Program-made: the position numbers and the translations under genes
In this document: piece after piece, positions 46,681 through 51,150 of the stretch
Layout of the letters: each line of letters opens with the position of its first letter
Position numbering within the stretch: the stretch's first letter is position 1
From: Gammaproteobacteria bacterium
GTDB taxonomy: Bacteria > Pseudomonadota > Gammaproteobacteria > Steroidobacterales > Steroidobacteraceae
NCBI GenBank assembly: GCA_028870705.1
Contig: JAGWPD010000227.1
Location: forward strand, 1 to 51,150
Length of the DNA stretch: 51,150 bases
Direction: 5' to 3'
Notes under the pieces: model-generated
Told to the model about the DNA's origin: nothing
Database searches by the model: none
Seen by the model: only the letters and a program-made list of their open reading frames with translations

Positions 46681-47418
46681 CTACTTCTTGCCGCCTTCCT
46701 TCTTCGCGTCCTTGCCCGCGTCCTTCTTGCCTTCGTCCTTCCTGGCATCCGCAGCAGGCGCGGCTGCGCCCTCGGCGGGCGCGGCAGCGACGGCGCCCTC
46801 GGCGGGCGCGGCTTCGGCCTCGGCAGTTGGCTCGGGCTCGGCAACGCGCGGCGCGTGGATCGAGACCACCGGCGGATTGGCGCCGTGCGCCAGCGCCGAG
46901 ATCGCCACGCCCGCGGGCACCTTGATGTCCTTCACGTACAGCGTGTCGTTGAGGTTCATCGCCGACAGGTCGAGCTCGATGTACTCGGGCAGATCCTTCG
47001 GCAGGCAGACCACTTCCATGTCGGCCATGTGGTGCGAGACCACGCCGCCCTGCGTCTTGACGCCCGGCGCCGCCGCCTCGCCCCTGAAGTGGATCGGCAG
47101 GTGCAGGCGGATCTTCTCGTTCTCGAGCACGCGCTGCAGGTCGAGGTGCACGACGGCGTTGCGCGCCGGGTGCATCTGCACGTCCTTGACGATCACCGGC
47201 TGCTTCTGGGCGCCGACGTTGATGCTGATGATCGACGAGTAGAACTTCTCGTCCGCCACCAGCGGCAGCAGTTTGTGATGCTCGAGCGAAAGCCGGACCG
47301 GCTCGGCGTGAGCGCCGTAGAGGATCGCGGGAACCATGCCGGAATGACGCAGGCGGCGGCTCGCACCCTTGCCCTGGTCATTACGCGGTTCCGCGCTGAG
47401 TTCGAAAGCAATACGCAT
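46681..47418 (-). CDS. rplY: 50S ribosomal protein bL25 (Ctc/general stress form) with Ala/Glu/Lys-rich C-terminal tail
   Basis: RNDQGKGASRRLRHSGMVPAILYGAHAEPVRLSLEH; position between pth and prs. Confidence 0.93.
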   Translation of the reverse strand: MRIAFELSAEPRNDQGKGASRRLRHSGMVPAILYGAHAEPVRLSLEHHKLLPLVADEKFYSSIISINVGAQKQPVIVKDVQMHPARNAVVHLDLQRVLENEKIRLHLPIHFRGEAAAPGVKTQGGVVSHHMADMEVVCLPKDLPEYIELDLSAMNLNDTLYVKDIKVPAGVAISALAHGANPPVVSIHAPRVAEPEPTAEAEAAPAEGAVAAAPAEGAAAPAADARKDEGKKDAGKDAKKEGGKK

Positions 47419-47490
47419 CTGTGAATGCTCCTTGAAGTTGACAACCAAGGGCGCGCACCGCGACCAGTGCCCGCCCGCCCAAAAACATGT

Positions 47491-48444
47491 TCAGTCGATG
47501 TACAGCGAGCTGACCGATTCCTCGTCGCGGATGCGGCGGATCGTCTCCGCCAGCAGCGCTGCGACCGAGAGCTGGCGGATGCGGCCGCACTTCCCGGCGG
47601 CCTCGCTCAGCGGAATCGTGTCGGTGACCACCAGTTCATCCAGCGCCGAGGCGGCGATGCGCTCGACTGCGCCACCCGACAGCACGGCGTGCGTGATGTA
47701 GGCGACCACGTGGATCGCGCCCTCGTCCTTAAGCGCCTGCGCCGCCAGGCACAGCGTGCCGGCGGTATCGACCATGTCGTCGATCAGCACGCAGCTCTTG
47801 CCCTTGACCTCGCCGATGATGTTCATCACCTTCGACTCGTTCGGCCGCGGACGGCGCTTGTCGATGATCGCCAGGTCCGCATCGTCGAGCCGCTTGGCGA
47901 AGGCGCGCGCGCGCACCACGCCGCCGACGTCGGGCGAGACCACGATCAGGTGCGGATAGGCCTTGCGCCACACGTCGCCCAGCAGCACCGGCGAGCCGAA
48001 CACGTTGTCGACCGGGATGCCGAAGAAACCCTGGATCTGCTCGGCGTGCAGATCGAGCGTCAGCACGCGCTCGACGCCGGCGCCGCAGATCATGTCGGCC
48101 ACCAGCTTGGCGGTGATCGCGGCGCGCGTGGCGCGCGGCCGGCGGTCCTGGCGCGCGTAGCCGAAATACGGGATCACCGCGGTGATGCTGCGCGCCGAGG
48201 CGCGGCGCGAGGCATCCGCCATCACCAGCAGCTCCATCAGGTTCTCGTTCACCGGCGGGCAGGTCGACTGCAGCAGGAACACGTCGCGCCCGCGCACGTT
48301 CTCCATCAGCTCGAGGTTCACTTCGCCGTCGCTGAAACGCGTGACCGACGCACGGCCCATCGGCAGCATCAGGTGCCGCGCAATGTCGTGGGCCAGCGCC
48401 GGATTGGCGTTGCCCGTGAACAGCGTGATCGACTGCGAATCCAC
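47491..48444 (-). CDS. prs: Ribose-phosphate pyrophosphokinase
   Basis: [70 protein letters not shown]. Confidence 0.96.
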   Translation of the reverse strand: MDSQSITLFTGNANPALAHDIARHLMLPMGRASVTRFSDGEVNLELMENVRGRDVFLLQSTCPPVNENLMELLVMADASRRASARSITAVIPYFGYARQDRRPRATRAAITAKLVADMICGAGVERVLTLDLHAEQIQGFFGIPVDNVFGSPVLLGDVWRKAYPHLIVVSPDVGGVVRARAFAKRLDDADLAIIDKRRPRPNESKVMNIIGEVKGKSCVLIDDMVDTAGTLCLAAQALKDEGAIHVVAYITHAVLSGGAVERIAASALDELVVTDTIPLSEAAGKCGRIRQLSVAALLAETIRRIRDEESVSSLYID

Positions 48445-48487
48445 TTAAAGGTCCCGTCCCCAGATTCTCAATGCCCAGACCTGCAAC

Positions 48488-48562
48488 TGGCTGGGGTGGA
48501 AGGATTCGAACCTCCGAATGGCGGGATCAAAACCCGCTGCCTTACCACTTGGCGACACCCCA
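48488..48562 (-). tRNA. tRNA-Gln (TTG), CCA encoded
   Basis: Reverse complement TGGGGTGTCGCCAAGTGGTAAGGCAGCGGGTTTTGATCCCGCCATTCGGAGGTTCGAATCCTTCCACCCCAGCCA. Confidence 0.95.
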
Positions 48563-48596
48563 AAACTGCGTGCGCCCTCGAACCCCCGGCGCGCTG

Positions 48597-49463
48597 TCAG
48601 GCAATTATCGCCAACGCGGCATCGAGGGGCGATCGATTTACACCGCGCGCCACGAAACTCGCCCATTCATCCGGCACGCGCGCCGCGACGCGCTCGGCTT
48701 CCGCCGCTGCACCGAAGGGCGCGAAGACACACGAACCCGTTCCGCTCAGCCGCGCCCGCCGTCCCAGCCATTCGAGCGCCGCCGCCACCTCGGGGTAACG
48801 GGCGCGAACCACGGCTTCGCAATCGTTCCCGCCTTCGGCCGGCGAAAAGCCGCGCATTGTGACGAGGCGGGAATTTCGTGTCAATTCAGGGGCCTGGAAT
48901 ATGCCGGCGGTCGCTACGGCAACGCCTGGATGCACGATCAGGTACCACGTATCCGGCAGCTCGACCGGCGTCAGCCGTTCCCCCCGCCCTTCCGCCCAAG
49001 CCGATGAACCAGCGAGGAAAACCGGCACGTCCGAGCCCAGTGCGAGGCCTATCCGGCCCAGCTGGCCCGGTTCCAGGTTGGTGCCCCAGAGCCGGTTGAG
49101 CACCCGCAGGACCGTGGCCGCATCCGAGCTGCCACCCCCCAGGCCGCCCCCGGTCGGAATGCGCTTGCGCACCCGCAGCCGGGCACCGCGCTCGACCCCG
49201 GTGGCCCGCTGCAGCGCAAGTGCCGCCCTGACCACCAGGTCGGATTCTGGTGCGATCGAGGCCGGACCGGCGACCCGCTCGATGCGCGGGTCCGCGGTGA
49301 CTTCGACGTGGATCTCATCACCCCAGTCCAGCAGCTGGAACAGCGTCTGCAGATCGTGGAAACCATCCTCGCGCCGGCCGAGCACATGCAGGAACAGGTT
49401 GAGCTTGGCGGGCGCCGGCCACCAACGCGGGCACATGGCCGCACCGTCAGCGCGCGCGCTCAT
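48597..49463 (-). CDS. ispE: 4-diphosphocytidyl-2-C-methyl-D-erythritol kinase
   Basis: WPAPAKLNLFLHVLGRREDGFHDLQTLFQLLDWGD; RIPTGGGLGGGSSDAATVLRVLN. Confidence 0.95.
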   Translation of the reverse strand: MSARADGAAMCPRWWPAPAKLNLFLHVLGRREDGFHDLQTLFQLLDWGDEIHVEVTADPRIERVAGPASIAPESDLVVRAALALQRATGVERGARLRVRKRIPTGGGLGGGSSDAATVLRVLNRLWGTNLEPGQLGRIGLALGSDVPVFLAGSSAWAEGRGERLTPVELPDTWYLIVHPGVAVATAGIFQAPELTRNSRLVTMRGFSPAEGGNDCEAVVRARYPEVAAALEWLGRRARLSGTGSCVFAPFGAAAEAERVAARVPDEWASFVARGVNRSPLDAALAIIA

Positions 49464-50056
49464 GGCAGCTGCCAGTTCGACACCCGCAATTTCAGGCGCA
49501 GCGCACCGCGCTGGATGGACACCCGGCGGGGCAGCCACAGCTTGCCGCTCGGCAGGTAGTCACCGTAGTCCACCTGCCAATCTGCCTGCTGCAAGCGAGC
49601 GAGCCGCTGGCTGTCATCGAGGATCTCGACCACCGCGGGATCAGCCGGGGCCGGCACGCCCAGCAGCCAGTAGCGCAGATTCGCCAGAGGCGGCTCGAAG
49701 CCGAGCAGGCGCACGAGCTCGGCGCGCGCCGCCTCGCCCTCGAGCTGCGAGCCATCGCTCGCCGTCACGTGGAGCCGCGAGCCGTCGTATGCCAGCCGCG
49801 CGCCGCCGACTCCGAGCGGCGCGCGCAGCAGTACCTCGCTCGATGCGCCCCGCTGGAGCCAGTTCACCGAGGCGCTGAATCCCTCGTTCGCGGTCGCGGC
49901 CGCCAGCTGCCCATTGAGCGTAAAGCTGTCGATGGCCTGCAAGGCGGCGCGCCGTTCGGTCCATGGCATGGTGGCGACGGGCGCCAGCGTTTGGCATCCG
50001 GCCAGCAGCAGCGCGCCTGCGGCAAGCGGCGCGATCCGGCAGAACAGCGCGCGCAT
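49460..50056 (-). CDS. lolB: Outer-membrane lipoprotein LolB
   Basis: Lipobox LLLAGC; FTLNGQLAA; adjacent to ispE. Confidence 0.88.
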   Translation of the reverse strand: MRALFCRIAPLAAGALLLAGCQTLAPVATMPWTERRAALQAIDSFTLNGQLAAATANEGFSASVNWLQRGASSEVLLRAPLGVGGARLAYDGSRLHVTASDGSQLEGEAARAELVRLLGFEPPLANLRYWLLGVPAPADPAVVEILDDSQRLARLQQADWQVDYGDYLPSGKLWLPRRVSIQRGALRLKLRVSNWQLP

Positions 50057-50072
50057 CGCCTGGGCGATCCGG

Positions 50073-51150
50073 TCAGATGGAGGTGCGTGGCGCCGGCTCG
50101 AGCGCCGGTGGCGGCCTGGGCGCCTTGAGCGTGGGCGCGTAGCGGTGCACGGTCGCGCCCAGCAGCTTGTTGTCCGGATCGGCGATCAGCGCACGCTGCC
50201 AGGCCTGTCGCGCCGCGGCCTTCTGGCCCGTGCTCCACAGCACCTCGCCCCAATGGGCGCCGATATCGCCGTCGTGCAGCAGGCGGAACGCGCGCGCCAG
50301 CGGCGCGACCGCGGCCGCATTCTGCCCGCGCCGGTACAGCACCCAGCCCAGGCTGTCGAGCAGCGCCGGATTGTCGGGCTGCGCCGCGAGCGAGCCGCGG
50401 ATCAGTTCTTCCGCGCGCTTGAGTTCGCGCCGGTGGTCGGCGAGCGTGTAGCCGAGCGCATTGGTCGCGCCCGCATCGAGCGGCCGCTCGCGATGGAGCG
50501 ACTCGAGAGCGGCGATCGCCGCGTCGATGCGGCCGGCGCGCTCGAGCAGCACCGCACGCTGGTAGGCGATCTCGGGATTGCCGGGTGCACGCTTCTGCGC
50601 GCTGTCAATGCGGCTCACGGCTTCATCGGTCGCGCCCGCGAGCGACAGCAGGTCGGCGGCGGCGAGTTCGCCGCGGATGCGCTCGTCCGGCGGGGCGCCA
50701 CGCGCCGCGTTCAGGATGCGCACCGCCGTGTCGCGCTCGCCCTGTCGATACAGGATCGCGGCGGCCCGGCGGCGGCCCTGCTGTTCGTAGGGGCTCCCCG
50801 CCAGCAGCGTGTAATCGCGGGCCGCGAGCGTATCTTCACCGCGGCGTTCGGCGATCAGTGCCAGGTAGTAGACCGCGAGTGGCGCCGAATTCGGATCGTT
50901 GAGGAGCGTCTGGCAGCGCTGCTCGGCCACGGCGTAGTCGCCGTTCTCGATCGCGACCTGCGCCAGAAGCCGCGCCACCGCGCCACCGACGTCCGCATCG
51001 GTCCGCAACCGCTCGAGCTCGGCCTGGGCGCCCGCATCATCGCCGAGCACCAGCCGCGCCTGGGCCAGCGCCAGGCGCCCGCCGGGCGCACCGGCCGCCT
51101 GCCTGGCGGCCGCTTCGGCGGCGCTCGCATTGCCGAGCACGGCCTCGGCG
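50073..51150 (-). CDS. TPR-repeat protein, partial (runs off right edge)
   Basis: Repeated TPR-like units (NPEIAYQRAVLLERAGRIDAAIAALESL; NPALLDSLGWVLYRRGQNAAAVAPLARAF). Confidence 0.85.
   Translation of the reverse strand, partial: AEAVLGNASAAEAAARQAAGAPGGRLALAQARLVLGDDAGAQAELERLRTDADVGGAVARLLAQVAIENGDYAVAEQRCQTLLNDPNSAPLAVYYLALIAERRGEDTLAARDYTLLAGSPYEQQGRRRAAAILYRQGERDTAVRILNAARGAPPDERIRGELAAADLLSLAGATDEAVSRIDSAQKRAPGNPEIAYQRAVLLERAGRIDAAIAALESLHRERPLDAGATNALGYTLADHRRELKRAEELIRGSLAAQPDNPALLDSLGWVLYRRGQNAAAVAPLARAFRLLHDGDIGAHWGEVLWSTGQKAAARQAWQRALIADPDNKLLGATVHRYAPTLKAPRPPPALEPAPRTSI

Noticed and set aside
1-51150. CRISPR arrays, rRNA genes, intact transposases or an intact integrase
   Set aside because: No regularly spaced repeats, rRNA-like sequence or complete recombinase/transposase ORF was seen; only the remnant at 16165-16360.

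Overview
High-GC proteobacterial chromosome segment, probably gammaproteobacterial judging by the right-hand gene order ychF-pth-rplY-prs-tRNA-Gln-ispE-lolB-TPR. From left to right: (i) 0.4-12 kb, a catabolic/transport block. It holds an 8-gene co-directional array (DoxX, GlcG/HbpS, TRAP DctPQM, MBL-fold hydrolase, MFS, ABM monooxygenase), two VOC proteins with an MFS transporter, cytochrome b561 and a LigM/DesA-like folate-dependent O-demethylase. (ii) 12-14.6 kb, an arsenic cluster (arsR, deletion-scarred arsI and arsN remnants, arsC, aquaporin). (iii) 14.8-17.5 kb, an MFS transporter, a decayed tyrosine-recombinase remnant and a TlpA/rhodanese pair. (iv) 17.55-43.77 kb, a ~26-kb segment bounded by direct repeats that match the 3' end of an intact tRNA-Met at 43756-43832; I read this as a catabolic genomic island. 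It carries two esterases, a TonB receptor, MFS, a QuiC1-type 3-dehydroshikimate dehydratase, a quinate/shikimate dehydrogenase, two paralogous TetR regulators, a ThDP enzyme / HMG-CoA-lyase-like / acylating-aldehyde-dehydrogenase operon, a AAA ATPase, a PHB-depolymerase-type esterase, an ALDH and several pseudogenes. (v) 44-51 kb, conserved housekeeping genes. The best candidates for something new are the ThDP/HMGL/SauS-like operon with its putative operators and the island as a whole. All functions come from reading the translations; no database search was run.
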